Shown here in pieces: positions 32,231 through 39,866 of a stretch of 64,000 nucleotides of DNA (positions are counted from its first letter, which is position 1; each line of letters opens with the position of its first letter). The stretch comes from Sporosarcina pasteurii. GTDB lineage: Bacteria; Bacillota; Bacilli; Bacillales_A; Planococcaceae. Under the pieces are notes generated by a model. That model made no database searches. It was not told the DNA's origin and worked only from the letters and a program-made list of their open reading frames with translations. The translations under genes and the position numbers were made by a program. Where the stretch lies: NCBI RefSeq assembly GCF_041295575.1, contig NZ_CP160452.1, positions 2,852,001 to 2,916,000 of the forward strand, read 5' to 3'.

Positions 32231-32785
32231 TTAACTCGGCAACATTCTCCGATTATTAAATACTGGGTATTTTTGTAAATTAATAATTAAGAAAGAAGCA
32301 ATCGTCGCCTTAATAATGTCTCCAGGTAAAAATAGTAAACTAGCTTTTGCAACATCTAACACACCCAGGTCCATGACAAAGGCTTGTACAGGGACACCAA
32401 TTAAATAGATGGCAAAAATACCGACCGTCAAATTTAATGGCAATACGTTACCTAGACGTATTTTAGAAAAACGTGACTGAATCGTACCGATTAAAAATGC
32501 CGTAATTGGCCAAGAAAGTAAGTAACCTGCACTCGGACCTACAAAAACGCCTATTCCTCCGCGGCCACCTGACAACAACGGCATGCCCGTTGCAACAATT
32601 AGCAAAAACACAATTTGACTCATCGCCCCTAAACGAGCACCTAAAATACCCCCAGCTAAAATAACGCCTAACGTTTGTAACGTAATTGGCACGGGCATAA
32701 CCCCAATTGGAATTGGTGGCATTAAACCTAAAACCCCCATCACTGCTGCAAACAATGCGACATATGTTAAATCCCTAACATTCAT
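32231..32785 (-). CDS. bioY: biotin uptake protein BioY
   Basis: The 184-residue membrane protein is the substrate-binding S component of an ECF-type biotin transporter. It has the BioY pattern PIPIGVMPVPITLQTLGVILAGGILGARLG near the N-terminus and SGGRGGIGVFVGPSAGYLLSWP in the middle. It can work alone or with a shared ECF module, which is not encoded here. GGTGGGGG decides the ATG at 32785. A BirA operator overlaps its promoter, so biotin should repress it and the four genes behind it. Confidence 0.95.
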   Translation of the reverse strand: MNVRDLTYVALFAAVMGVLGLMPPIPIGVMPVPITLQTLGVILAGGILGARLGAMSQIVFLLIVATGMPLLSGGRGGIGVFVGPSAGYLLSWPITAFLIGTIQSRFSKIRLGNVLPLNLTVGIFAIYLIGVPVQAFVMDLGVLDVAKASLLFLPGDIIKATIASFLIINLQKYPVFNNRRMLPS

Positions 32786-32821
32786 ACTTTCCCCCACCAA
32801 TCTATTACGATAATATTCACA

Positions 32822-32850
32822 ATAATACGGTGAACAGCCATTTGTGTCAA
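32822..32850 (-). promoter_or_regulatory. promoter of the bioY operon
   Basis: On the minus strand: -35 TTGACA (32845-32850), a 17-base spacer, and -10 TATTAT (32822-32827). Confidence 0.85.
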
Positions 32851-32872
32851 CTGTTTTTCTGGTGAAGTTAAC
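32846..32872 (-). promoter_or_regulatory. BirA operator
   Basis: On the minus strand GTTAAC-N15-GTTGAC matches the Bacillus BirA operator architecture (GTTAAC-N15-GTTAAC) with one mismatch. It overlaps the -35 box, which fits repression by biotinyl-AMP-loaded BirA. Confidence 0.88.
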
Positions 32873-32896
32873 GATAGAGTTAGTGGAATTGGCCGC

Positions 32897-32976
32897 GTGC
32901 CAGTCACTCAAACAAACATGAATTTCACGACATTCATATTTATTGCGATTAACTCGATAGTTTGGGTGACTGGCAC
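32897..32976. repeat. dispersed palindromic repeat, family A copy 1
   Basis: The 80-bp element has near-perfect 17-bp terminal inverted repeats: GTGCCAGTCACTCAAAC at the left and GTTTGGGTGACTGGCAC at the right. An internal inverted repeat (ACATGAAT/ATTCATATT) makes a nested hairpin. Related copies lie at 35583-35656 and 61936-62014. No transposase is encoded. Confidence 0.85.
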
Positions 32977-33063
32977 CTTATTACCGCGTCTGCTATTCTC
33001 TTGTATGAAACATGTATACTTATTGAACTTGTTATTAATAAATACATACTAAGGAGAGGTTAC

Positions 33064-34035
33064 ATGTCTACATTTAACAATCATCGTGGATATGCAAGAA
33101 CTTTTGAGGAAAAGAAACTGACATTAGGCTTAATTTTTCCAATCGAAGCTTACGAAAGCAGTATTCCTGAAATGGATTTAGAACAGCAAATTCAATTAGC
33201 AAAACTTGCTGAAAAACAGCAATTTGCTTCTTTATTCGTCCGGGATGTGCCGTTAAATGATCCAACTTTTGGAGATGCAGGGCAAATGTATGACCCCTGG
33301 GTATATCTGAGCCATATTGCCGCACATACAAATGACATTGCGTTAGGTACCGCAAGTGCAATCACGTCTTTCCAACATCCATTAAACCTTGCTAAATCTG
33401 CCGCTTCCTTTGATAGAATTTCAGGGGAGAGACTATTACTCGGCCTTGCAACTGGAGATCGTCCAATCGAATTTAATGTTTTCGGTGCGGACCGTGAAAA
33501 TAGAGCTGAATTATTCCAAGAAACTTTTTATGCAGCAAAGAAAGCTTGGTCAACATCTTACCCAACAATCAATACAGAACGTGTATCACTAAATGGCGAA
33601 GCGGATATTTTACCAAAACCGATGTTAAAAGATATCCCAACATTTGTTACGGGACGTTCTGGGCAATCACTTGAGTGGATTGCGGAAAATGGTGACGGAT
33701 GGATTGGGTACCCGCGTGGAATCCATGAACAAGCTAAAATCATCCGCGACTGGAGAGCATTCACGGATAAATTCAAACCTTTTACACAATCTCTTTACAT
33801 AGATTTATTGGATGACCCGGATGCTGATCCGACGCCAATCCACTTAGGCTTCAGAAGCGGCCATCGATTTTTAATTGAATTTTTAAAAGGTCTTGAAGCG
33901 GTCGGTGTCAATCATGTCATTATCGCGCTCAAATTTGCAACAAGACCAATGGAAGATGTGCTTCAAGAGTTAGGCGAATACGTCATCCCGCATTTTCCCG
34001 CCTTGCAAATTCAAAGCGATCGCACACAACAATAA
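33064..34035 (+). CDS. luciferase-like flavin-dependent oxidoreductase
   Basis: The 323-residue TIM-barrel protein belongs to the LLM class. Cues are LTLGLIFPIEAYE at the N-terminus, the central FDRISGERLLLGLATGDRP, and GRSGQSLEWIAENGDGWIGYPRG. It resembles the BA3436-type Bacillus subfamily. The substrate is unknown. I chose the ATG at 33064 because AAGGAGAGG lies just before it. A terminator follows. Confidence 0.85.
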   Translation: MSTFNNHRGYARTFEEKKLTLGLIFPIEAYESSIPEMDLEQQIQLAKLAEKQQFASLFVRDVPLNDPTFGDAGQMYDPWVYLSHIAAHTNDIALGTASAITSFQHPLNLAKSAASFDRISGERLLLGLATGDRPIEFNVFGADRENRAELFQETFYAAKKAWSTSYPTINTERVSLNGEADILPKPMLKDIPTFVTGRSGQSLEWIAENGDGWIGYPRGIHEQAKIIRDWRAFTDKFKPFTQSLYIDLLDDPDADPTPIHLGFRSGHRFLIEFLKGLEAVGVNHVIIALKFATRPMEDVLQELGEYVIPHFPALQIQSDRTQQ

Positions 34036-34044
34036 GAATTTAAA

Positions 34045-34082
34045 AAAGGGAACGGGTCGTCTTAGACGTACCCGTTCCCTTT
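34045..34082 (+). terminator. terminator of the luciferase-like gene
   Basis: A 13-bp perfect stem AAAGGGAACGGGT/ACCCGTTCCCTTT is followed by a T-rich tract; the A run in front makes it usable on the other strand too. Confidence 0.88.
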
Positions 34083-34112
34083 CTACCTATTTAAAATCTA
34101 ATTTAAAGTTTC

Positions 34113-35492
34113 CTAGCTCCCTAAAGCGTTGTACCCGCCATCAAGTTGCACGACATCCTTGAAACCACGTGCTTTTAACACAGTCGCGGCAATTGCGGAT
34201 CTCACACCACTTTGACAATGAATGAGCAGTTTTTTCTGCGCTGGAATTTCAGTCGTACGTAATTTCCCAAGAAACAGATGGTTCGCTTCTTCTAAATGGC
34301 CGTCATGCCACTCAGCATCGTTTCTCACATCCACTACAAATGTGTTCGGTGCTTTCATTTCTTCCATAAATGCCTCAACAGACAGTGTGTCATAGGATTG
34401 CAACGTCAACCCTTCCAATGCGATTGGGTCAACGATAGCCACAATATTATCCAGTCCGATAGACTGTAATGCAATCACGACTTTTTCACGATTTTCTTCC
34501 TCTGCAATTAAAAGCAATTGCTCATCGTATTTTGCTAACCAGCCCGCCCAATTTGTAAATGATTTATTGAAAGGAATGTTAATGGATCCTGGTACAAGGT
34601 TTTTCTCCACGACAGCAGCCGCTCTTGTATCAATGACAAGGGTATTGTCTTGGACCATTGCAGCTTCAAATGATGCCGTATCTGACAGCACATCAATGTC
34701 TTCATGCTTTAAAACAGCAGGGCCAACCTTGTTTAGCTTTTTCATTTCTGCAAAATAAACAGGTGCTTCTGGCTGATCTTTCAACAATTCCTTCACGAAC
34801 AATTCTTCATCGTCAAACTGAAGTGCCCAGTTGAATTGTTTTTCGTATCCTACTGTTGAAATCGGAACAGACCCAAGTGACTTTCCGCAAGCAGAACCTG
34901 CACCATGGCCCGGCCAGACAACTAAATGATCTGGTAACTCTTTAAAGCGTTCAATTGACTGGAACATGTCACGCGCCCCACTATCAGCCGTTCCCATAAT
35001 GCCTGCCGCCTCTTCCAATAAATCCGGGCGTCCTACATCGCCAACGAAAACGAAGTCACCAGTGAAAATCCCCATCGGCCCCGTCGCACCGCCACCACGG
35101 TCCGTTAAGATGAACGAAATACTCTCCGGGGTATGTCCTGGCGTATGCCATACTTCAAAGTCGATGTTCCCAACAGAAAATGTAGACCCCTCTTTTACCA
35201 ATTCCACATCGATGCCATCTGTGTATTCGTACTTCCAGTTTTTATCCCCTTCATCAGACAAATACAATTTCGCTCCATGTTCAACAGCGAGCTGACGTGC
35301 ACCCGAAATATAATCCGCATGAATATGTGTATCTGCTGCAGCTGTCACACGTAAACCTTCCTCTTTGGCAACAGCTAAAATATGATCAAACTCACGTGGA
35401 GGGTCAATAATCACCGCATCACCTGTTCTCTGACAACCTACCAAGTAAGCATTTTGCGCTAAGTTTTGATCTGTGAATGATTTAAAAAACAT
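34113..35492 (-). CDS. cstB: persulfide dioxygenase-rhodanese fusion (CstB type)
   Basis: It detoxifies sulfide-derived persulfides. The 459-residue protein has a metallo-beta-lactamase domain (His56, His58, Asp60 in THIHADYISG; His116 and His120 in HTPGH; FTGDFVFVGDVGRPDL), a middle rhodanese-like domain without a cysteine (about 270-355), and a C-terminal rhodanese with Cys426 in HCQSGVRS. This three-part layout matches Staphylococcus CstB, which turns persulfide to thiosulfate. The usual DH after the metal motif is DY here, as tolerated in single-iron dioxygenases. A CsoR/CstR-like operator sits in its promoter. Confidence 0.88.
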   Translation of the reverse strand: MFFKSFTDQNLAQNAYLVGCQRTGDAVIIDPPREFDHILAVAKEEGLRVTAAADTHIHADYISGARQLAVEHGAKLYLSDEGDKNWKYEYTDGIDVELVKEGSTFSVGNIDFEVWHTPGHTPESISFILTDRGGGATGPMGIFTGDFVFVGDVGRPDLLEEAAGIMGTADSGARDMFQSIERFKELPDHLVVWPGHGAGSACGKSLGSVPISTVGYEKQFNWALQFDDEELFVKELLKDQPEAPVYFAEMKKLNKVGPAVLKHEDIDVLSDTASFEAAMVQDNTLVIDTRAAAVVEKNLVPGSINIPFNKSFTNWAGWLAKYDEQLLLIAEEENREKVVIALQSIGLDNIVAIVDPIALEGLTLQSYDTLSVEAFMEEMKAPNTFVVDVRNDAEWHDGHLEEANHLFLGKLRTTEIPAQKKLLIHCQSGVRSAIAATVLKARGFKDVVQLDGGYNALGS

Positions 35493-35535
35493 TTTTTCTC
35501 CGCCTCCAATTTAGTTGTTTTTTTATGTTAAACTT

Positions 35536-35564
35536 AATATACCATAGGGGGTATACTTTCGCAA
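35536..35564 (-). promoter_or_regulatory. cstB promoter with CsoR/CstR-like operator
   Basis: On the minus strand: -35 TTGCGA (35559-35564), a 17-base spacer, and -10 TATATT (35536-35541). The spacer and -10 hold TATACCCCCTATGGTATA (35538-35555), a quasi-palindrome with the C/G tract typical of CsoR-family operators. A persulfide-sensing CstR is the likely repressor; its gene is not in the window. Confidence 0.7.
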
Positions 35565-35582
35565 GTAGTCAGTCTCAGTCTC

Positions 35583-35656
35583 GTGCCAGTCACCCAAACA
35601 AACATGAATTTCACGATATTCACGTTTATTGCGATTAACTCGAATGTTTGGGTCGC
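35583..35656. repeat. dispersed palindromic repeat, family A copy 2
   Basis: The left end and interior are nearly identical to the copy at 32897-32976 (GTGCCAGTCACCCAAAC, then the ATGAATTTCACGA interior). The right terminal repeat has decayed after GTTTGGGT. Confidence 0.8.
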
Positions 35657-35710
35657 CATAGCCATCCACACAAAATAACCGTCAACGTCTTATTCGCAAC
35701 GTTTATAATC

Positions 35711-35736
35711 AAAAATGATATACTTGTTATACAAAG
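35711..35736 (+). promoter_or_regulatory. shared upstream motif, copy 1
   Basis: AATGATATACTTGTTATACA and its flanks are almost identical to 42831-42856. Both lie 71-75 bases before a start codon. A TATACA-like -10 may be part of it. An inverted repeat ATGATTC-N8-GAATCAT follows at about 35753-35774. Confidence 0.45.
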
Positions 35737-35806
35737 ATTAATTATTTCGATAAATGATTCCGTCCGATGAATCATCATACAAGGATTTAATCAGGAGGTG
35801 CTTATT

Positions 35807-36526
35807 ATGAAAGTTGAGGTTTGGTCAGATGTAGCATGTCCATTTTGTTATATTGGAAAGCGTAAATTTGAAGAGGCGTTGGATCAATTCCCCCATAAGA
35901 ATCAAGTGCATATAGTGTTTAAAAGCTTTGAACTAGATCCACATGCACAATTATACGATGGGAAAAGCTATTTCGAAAAACTATCCTCGAAGTCTGGCAT
36001 GAGAATTGGACAGGCAAAACACTTTTCTGCAAGTATCGCCCTACAAGCAGAGAATATTGGCTTAAAGTTCAATTTTGAAGAGCTGAAATCAACGAATACG
36101 TTCGATGCCCATCGTTTAATAAAGTTCGGCAAGTTTCATGGAATAGAAACAACGATTATAGAAAAATTATATTATGCCTACTTCACTGAATCCAAGGACA
36201 TCGGGGATATTGAAATACTTGCGGATATCGCGGAAGCATCAGGTTTAGAAAGAAGTGAAGCTTTAGAGGTTCTACGTGACAAGACTCTTTATGCAAATGA
36301 CGTCAGGTTAGACGAGAGTGATGCGAAGCAATCTGGGATTACCGGAGTTCCTTATTACATTTTCAATCAAAAACATACGATTTCAGGTGCACAGCCGACA
36401 CAAGCATTTGTGAGGATACTTCAAAAAGTTTGGGAAGAGGAAAATGCTGAACCAAATTTGGAGAGCATTTCATCAGACAGTGATGGGGCGTTTTGTACTG
36501 ATGACAGTAACAGCTGTCTTCCCTGA
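35807..36526 (+). CDS. DsbA-family oxidoreductase, FrnE type
   Basis: The 239-residue thioredoxin-fold protein has the redox motif CPFC at residues 11-14 in WSDVACPFCYIGKRKFEEAL and the cis-proline loop GITGVPYYIFN near 185. A helical insertion between them is typical of FrnE. The C-terminal tail carries two more cysteines (FCTDDSNSC). There is no signal peptide, so it is cytosolic. FrnE-like proteins act in disulfide exchange and oxidative stress. AGGAGG before the ATG at 35807 decides the start. Confidence 0.88.
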   Translation: MKVEVWSDVACPFCYIGKRKFEEALDQFPHKNQVHIVFKSFELDPHAQLYDGKSYFEKLSSKSGMRIGQAKHFSASIALQAENIGLKFNFEELKSTNTFDAHRLIKFGKFHGIETTIIEKLYYAYFTESKDIGDIEILADIAEASGLERSEALEVLRDKTLYANDVRLDESDAKQSGITGVPYYIFNQKHTISGAQPTQAFVRILQKVWEEENAEPNLESISSDSDGAFCTDDSNSCLP

Positions 36527-36717
36527 AACAAGGGCGTCCGAGGGTAAACAATTCCCTTATATTCTTTATTGGGAGTAAGGATTAAAAGACCACAATGCGA
36601 TAATGGGATAAATATTGCTTTGAAATAAGCAAATCTTACGCCAATTATTTTACAGGCGCTAGCGGGATTGTTTGAGGTTTTAGAGATTACGCTCATATAA
36701 CTGTCCTTTCGTCACAT

Positions 36718-36742
36718 AAAAAAACGCCTAAAATTAGGCGTT
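36718..36742 (-). terminator. terminator of the short gene at 36743
   Basis: A stem AACGCCTA/TAGGCGTT is followed by TTTTT on the minus strand. Confidence 0.8.
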
Positions 36743-36895
36743 TCATTTACTCTCATTTTTTACTTTACCATCATTCCCCTTGTCAATACCCGTTGCATTA
36801 TTCACTACTTGAGCAACTAAGTTTAACCCCTGATCCACAGTATTCATTTCGCTGGATTTTTGACCGACAGCTTTTGATTTTTCTGGTTTCTTCAT
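36743..36895 (-). CDS. short hypothetical protein, 50 residues
   Basis: The frame opens with MKKPEKSKAVGQKSSEMNTV and ends GNDGKVKNESK. It is hydrophilic and lysine-rich, with one apolar helix (LNLVAQVVNNATGI). A full-strength Shine-Dalgarno GGAGGTGA lies five bases before the ATG and a clean terminator follows, so it is probably a real gene. Small basic proteins of this style are common in spore-formers, but I do not recognise the family. Confidence 0.65.
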   Translation of the reverse strand: MKKPEKSKAVGQKSSEMNTVDQGLNLVAQVVNNATGIDKGNDGKVKNESK

Positions 36896-37035
36896 TTTGT
36901 CACCTCCAAAAGCTAGGATGAGTAGTCAGTCAAAAAATATTACAGCATATTTTATTAATTACCTGATACCTAGATATGGAATATTAGGCTATTAGAGAAA
37001 CTAGGCAGATTATTATCTAACAAGGAGGGATTCAA

Positions 37036-37335
37036 ATGCCTGTCTGTGAAAATTGCAAGAGCAAGTGGAGCTGGAAACAAACGATTAAAAAGACGACAAC
37101 ATTGAACCCTGCAATGGCTTGTCCTAATTGCAGGGAAAAACAATATCAAACACAATCGTCAAAAAACAAAGTGAGCCTCTTAACTGCTATTGTTTTATTG
37201 CCACTTCTACTTCGTAGTTTCTTTGATATTCCAAAAATTGTACTTCTGAGCTCAATCCCTCTTTTAGCCGTGATTGTCTTACTTCTGTTTCCATTTTTAG
37301 TGAAGCTTAGTAGCGAGGAAGAATATATTATATGA
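37036..37335 (+). CDS. membrane zinc-finger protein, cxxc_20_cxxc type
   Basis: The 99-residue protein has two CxxC pairs (CENC at 4-7 and CPNC at 29-32) separated by about 20 residues, then two membrane segments (about 48-63 and 68-90). This matches the TIGR04104 family of small Bacillales membrane proteins of unknown role. AAGGAGG precedes the ATG. It lies 23 bases before the Nudix gene on the same strand and may share its transcript. Confidence 0.8.
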   Translation: MPVCENCKSKWSWKQTIKKTTTLNPAMACPNCREKQYQTQSSKNKVSLLTAIVLLPLLLRSFFDIPKIVLLSSIPLLAVIVLLLFPFLVKLSSEEEYII

Positions 37336-37358
37336 GTAAATGATAAGGAGGCTGTCTA

Positions 37359-37790
37359 GTGGAACAACAAACAAAAATGGTTTACACACCGCCAAAACAT
37401 ATCCTCTCAGCAGCAACCATTGTGCTGAATGAAGAAAATGAGATTCTATTAATTAAAGGACCGCGAAGAGGATGGGAAATGCCAGGTGGTCAGGTTGAGG
37501 AAGGAGAATCTTTGAAAGACGCCGCCATTAGAGAAACGAAAGAAGAGTCTGGGATTGATGTGGAGATTTTGAAGTTTTGTGGCATATTTCAAAACGTAGA
37601 ACGATCCATTTGTAATACCCTGTTCCTTGCAAAACCTATTGGCGGCAAGCCGACAACTTCCCCAGAAAGCTTGGAAGTGGGGTATTTCCCTATCGAAAAA
37701 GCACTAGCAATAGTTAACGTAAGCAACTTTAGACAAAGGATTGAATATTGTTTGGATGAAAGTATGCATCCATTTTACGTTGCATTTTAA
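37359..37790 (+). CDS. Nudix hydrolase
   Basis: The 143-residue protein has a complete Nudix box, GGQVEEGESLKDAAIRETKE followed by ESGI (about residues 44-67), so it should hydrolyse a nucleoside diphosphate linked to another group with a divalent metal. The substrate cannot be predicted. It starts at GTG with AAGGAGG seven bases upstream. Neighbouring small membrane genes on both sides are on the same strand. Confidence 0.85.
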   Translation: MEQQTKMVYTPPKHILSAATIVLNEENEILLIKGPRRGWEMPGGQVEEGESLKDAAIRETKEESGIDVEILKFCGIFQNVERSICNTLFLAKPIGGKPTTSPESLEVGYFPIEKALAIVNVSNFRQRIEYCLDESMHPFYVAF

Positions 37791-37814
37791 ATAAAACAGG
37801 CCTCGGAGGTAATG

Positions 37815-37997
37815 ATGAAAAAACCTTTAGTACTTTGGAGAATTTTTTTATCTATCGTCACTTTGACTTTGTACCTTTTCAATGTGATTAGTGGTGCAAC
37901 GCTATTGTCATTGGCAATCGGTGTCCTGGTCTTCGTGATGCTCCCTGAAATAATCATCAAAACATGGAAGAAGTCTCACAACAAAGTTGAGGAGTGA
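37815..37997 (+). CDS. small two-segment membrane protein, unknown
   Basis: The 60-residue product has two hydrophobic segments (about 6-24 and 27-45) and a basic C-terminal tail KTWKKSHNK. GGAGGT lies four bases before the ATG at 37815; an adjacent ATG at 37812 is too close to it. I do not recognise a family. It ends the plus-strand run that begins at 37036. Confidence 0.6.
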   Translation: MKKPLVLWRIFLSIVTLTLYLFNVISGATLLSLAIGVLVFVMLPEIIIKTWKKSHNKVEE

Positions 37998-38005
37998 AAA
38001 TACAC

Positions 38006-38038
38006 CCCAAAAGTTAGTTTTCAACTCTAACTTTTGGG
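38006..38038. terminator. terminator hairpin
   Basis: A perfect 12-bp stem CCCAAAAGTTAG/CTAACTTTTGGG lies between convergent genes. The stem sequence is nearly the same as the terminator at 52841-52886. Confidence 0.65.
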
Positions 38039-38063
38039 CGCAAGAACTACAGTTACGTGATTT

Positions 38064-38879
38064 TCACCCATGTCTATACTTCTTCTTTATCTGTTTTAAC
38101 GTAGCCACAATAAGAAAACTAACAATAACTAATAATACCCACGAACTCATTTTTCCCAGATGGACTAGACTCCATGCGTCGGCTTGATTCGGGTATTCCC
38201 AAGCATTAAAGAATGTCGCAATGTTTTCCGCCACCCATATGAAAAATCCGATGAGCACAAATGATAGGGCAAGCGGCATACGATAACGAGCTCCATTAAC
38301 CTCATACAAAACCCAGGACCGTAAAAAGACAATCATGACAAGCCCAGCTAACCACCATCGAATGTCAACCCAGAAGTGGTGAATGAAAAAATTCAAGTAT
38401 ATCGCGGTTGCAAGGGGAACGACGACGAAAAAAGGCGGCCACTTAACGAGTTCAACGTTCAAACGCCTCCATGCCTGACAAAGATAACTCGCCACACTTG
38501 CGTACATAAATCCGCTATACAAAGGCACGCCAAAAACTTTGAAAAACCCTTCCTCGGGATAGGACCAGGAGCCCATATTCACTTTAAAAATTTCAAGTGC
38601 TAAACCAATGATATGAAACAACGTAATCACTTTTAATTCATCTTTCGTTTCAAGCCGAGAACGCACCATCCACCATTGCATGAAAAGAAAGATAATCAGC
38701 AGCCAATCATACCTTGGCAAAAAAGGAAGGGAGATTACTTTCGTTAAAGCTAGACTCCCGAAAATCACAACAGGAAATACACAAGACAAAGCCTGCTCCC
38801 AACCGAAATGAAAAAGTTGTTTGAATGCGCCCACAAATCGTGCCTTTTTTCTACTAGCATTTTGTATTGTCACAGCCAT
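38064..38879 (-). CDS. DUF817 membrane protein (YoaT type)
   Basis: The 271-residue protein has about eight membrane segments and the DUF817 signature GSWSYPEEGFFKVFGVPLYS near residues 103-122. Histidines and tryptophans in FIHHFWVDIRWWLAG and WVAENIATFFNAWEYP are conserved in the family. The function is unknown. The gene stands alone between a terminator and an XRE regulator on the same strand. Confidence 0.85.
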   Translation of the reverse strand: MAVTIQNASRKKARFVGAFKQLFHFGWEQALSCVFPVVIFGSLALTKVISLPFLPRYDWLLIIFLFMQWWMVRSRLETKDELKVITLFHIIGLALEIFKVNMGSWSYPEEGFFKVFGVPLYSGFMYASVASYLCQAWRRLNVELVKWPPFFVVVPLATAIYLNFFIHHFWVDIRWWLAGLVMIVFLRSWVLYEVNGARYRMPLALSFVLIGFFIWVAENIATFFNAWEYPNQADAWSLVHLGKMSSWVLLVIVSFLIVATLKQIKKKYRHG

Positions 38880-38900
38880 AAGTAGTGCCCCATCTCGTAT

Positions 38901-39128
38901 TTATTTTTCGCCCGCAATCTCTTCCTCCACTTTATATTCCAAAATATCACCTGGCTGACAGTCCAAAGCTTTACAGATCTTATCCAATGTTGATAAACGG
39001 ACTGCCTTTGCCTTGCCATTTTTCAAAATAGAAATATTCGCCATCGTGAGGCCAACTCTCTCTGTAAGTTCGGTAACACTCATTTTTCTTTTGGCTAACA
39101 TCACATCTATTTTAATCACAATCGCCAT
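38901..39128 (-). CDS. XRE-family helix-turn-helix regulator
   Basis: The 75-residue protein is a single Cro/CI domain with LAKRKMSVTELTERVGLTMANISILKNGKA and LSTLDKICKALDCQPGDILEY. GAGGTGAGAGAA before the ATG at 38901-39128 decides the start. It follows a DUF2975 membrane gene by 10 bases. This DUF2975-XRE pair is common in Firmicutes; the membrane protein may modulate the regulator, but that is inference. Confidence 0.88.
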   Translation of the reverse strand: MAIVIKIDVMLAKRKMSVTELTERVGLTMANISILKNGKAKAVRLSTLDKICKALDCQPGDILEYKVEEEIAGEK

Positions 39129-39138
39129 TTCTCTCACC

Positions 39139-39621
39139 TCAGACCGTTAAATCATTTTCAGATTTTATTTGAATTGCTTCTTGTAAAAGCCTCTGTAAAA
39201 CAGCCGCAAAGACAGCGATAATCATCGAAGCAAACGGAACAACTACCCCTACAAAAATGACTCCCGGGGCATCATCCATTTCGGCAAATAAATAAAAAAG
39301 TGGCAGAAGAAGCACATGGAAACTACTTATCGAAATGGCACAGTATTTTATTTTCTTTAAAGCTTCTACGGAGATTTGCGAGAAGGCTTTACCCTTGTCA
39401 ATGTAACTTAATAGTTTCAGCGCCTGATACAAGGCAAAGTAAAAAGGTAGCGCAGAACCATAAAAAAGAAAGAACACGAAGTATTTAACAGATGCAAATT
39501 CCGGTAATAACTGTCCTGCAACATTCCCAATTCCAGGCACTAAAAATATACACATCGCGAGAACTGGAAGCCCAATAAAAATAACGGCAATTCGTAAAAA
39601 AAGTGTTGATACTTGTTTCAT
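39139..39621 (-). CDS. DUF2975 membrane protein
   Basis: The 160-residue protein has four membrane segments (about 8-30, 48-68, 93-113, 122-145) and the family motif LLSYIDKGKAFSQISVEALKKIKYCAI between the second and third. GAGGTG lies six bases before the ATG at 39621. It forms an operon with the following XRE regulator. The function is unknown. Confidence 0.85.
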   Translation of the reverse strand: MKQVSTLFLRIAVIFIGLPVLAMCIFLVPGIGNVAGQLLPEFASVKYFVFFLFYGSALPFYFALYQALKLLSYIDKGKAFSQISVEALKKIKYCAISISSFHVLLLPLFYLFAEMDDAPGVIFVGVVVPFASMIIAVFAAVLQRLLQEAIQIKSENDLTV

Positions 39622-39754
39622 AAAAAGCACCTCAATTCATTTTTACATCACAACGACACTTATTGAATATCGATAAACTTTTATTGTTTTGTAATGTTAT
39701 GATTGGGACGGTTCGACTATCATTTGGGTTTCCAATTACATATATAATCCACGA

Positions 39755-39787
39755 AAAAAAAGCGACTATCTGGGATAGTCACTTTTT
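39755..39787. terminator. bidirectional terminator
   Basis: A stem AAAGCGACTATC/GATAGTCACTTT with a 3-base loop has A and T runs on each side. It probably ends the ferritin-like transcript. Confidence 0.75.
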
Positions 39788-39866
39788 AAAATTATTTATT
39801 GGAGTGAACGTTATCAGGTTCTAATAACAATTCAAAGTCGTTTTAGCGATTTTGCAGGTAGAAATA

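Noticed and set aside
36421-36696. A 91-codon minus-strand frame with a fair ribosome binding site after the FrnE-like gene
   Set aside because: More than a third of it is antisense to the FrnE coding end, and the product has no recognisable domain.
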